Assembly (NCBI GenBank): GCA_021545665.1
Contig: JAJRTX010000232.1
Location: 1 to 5,127, forward strand
Direction of reading: 5' to 3'
DNA length: 5,127 nt
Source of the DNA: Zetaproteobacteria bacterium
GTDB lineage: Bacteria; Pseudomonadota; Zetaproteobacteria; Mariprofundales; Mariprofundaceae
Program-made: the position numbers and the translations under genes
The notes under the pieces: model-generated
The model's database searches: none
Seen by the model: the letters and a program-made list of their open reading frames with translations, nothing else
Told to the model about the DNA's origin: nothing
Part shown: one piece after another, positions 4,980 to 5,127 of the stretch
Layout: each line of letters starts with the position of its first letter
How positions within the stretch are numbered: the first letter of the stretch is position 1

Positions 4980-5127
4980 TGAATCACCCCGGTTTCATCG
5001 GAGGCATTTTTGTTTGAGTCATCATGCTGCTTTTTGATACTCAGTCTGTCGATAATAATTTTCTTCATACTCGCGCGGTGGGATGTCGCCAATGGAGCTA
5101 AGCAGTCGGCGATTGTTGAACCAGTCG
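4980..5127 (-). mobile_element. IS3-family insertion sequence, right end (continues past the window)
   Basis: The element begins at TGAATCACCCCGG (4980-4992), which has the TG start and the C/G-rich run typical of IS3-family terminal repeats (compare TGAAC-C/T-GCCCC ends), followed by GTTTCATCGGAGG. The transposase stop lies 38 bases inside. The other end is outside the window, so neither length nor target duplication can be judged. The boundary is exact only to a few bases. Confidence 0.8.
5022..5127 (-). CDS. IS3-family transposase (OrfB), C-terminal end, partial
   Basis: The visible 34 residues start at DWFNNRRLLSSIGDIPPREY and end EENYYRQTEYQKAA, before tandem stops TGA 5024-5022 and TGA 5021-5019. 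The W-(F/Y)-N-x-R-R/H-x-x-x-x-x-G-x-x-(P/T)-P-x-E-(F/Y)-E-x-x-Y-Y motif is the standard C-terminus of IS3-family integrase-like (rve, DDE) OrfB proteins, which cut and join the element's ends. The catalytic triad lies upstream, outside the window. No stop or shift is seen in this part, so the copy may be intact. Confidence 0.9.
   Translation of the reverse strand, partial: DWFNNRRLLSSIGDIPPREYEENYYRQTEYQKAA

Overview
This window looks like an accessory or degraded part of a gram-negative, probably gammaproteobacterial, chromosome. The clues are moderate-to-low GC content, a GAF/HD-GYP enzyme, a membrane-bound class III nucleotide cyclase, a lipoprotein cytochrome c, and IS5- and IS3-family insertion sequences. 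No gene fixes the taxon, so the assignment is tentative.

Layout from left to right. At 1-92 a reading frame enters from outside the window and is cut by an insertion sequence. At 93-897 there is a complete but dead IS5-family (IS427-like) element on the minus strand. It has perfect 16-bp terminal inverted repeats, but its transposase carries two stop codons and two opposite frameshifts. A 235-bp noncoding leader with one inverted repeat follows. At 1133-2752 (+) lies an intact adenylate cyclase with about six membrane segments, a HAMP domain and a class III catalytic domain. It converges, with 47 bp between stop codons, on an intact GAF plus HD-GYP cyclic-di-GMP phosphodiesterase at 2800-3957 (-). 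A 329-bp divergent intergenic region with two long hairpins separates that gene from a small lipoprotein monohaem cytochrome c at 4287-4697 (+). The right edge holds the last 48 codons of a response-regulator receiver domain (4833-4979, -). This remnant is interrupted by the end of an IS3-family element (4980 to beyond 5127), whose transposase C-terminus is visible.

Three genes appear functional: the cyclase (makes cAMP), the HD-GYP protein (degrades c-di-GMP) and the cytochrome (electron transfer). The first two make and break different nucleotide second messengers and sit tail to tail. They are not an operon, and any functional link is inference. Everything at the two edges is insertion-sequence debris or genes broken by it.

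No clearly novel system can be demonstrated here. The best leads are (i) the two hairpins between the HD-GYP and cytochrome genes. Read on the minus strand, their loops carry GGA motifs, and an 8-nt loop segment is identical to the HD-GYP ribosome-binding site. (ii) The cut frame at 1-92, which vaguely resembles the variable C-terminus of a C-type-lectin-fold protein such as a diversity-generating-retroelement target. (iii) The IS-truncated receiver gene at the right edge.
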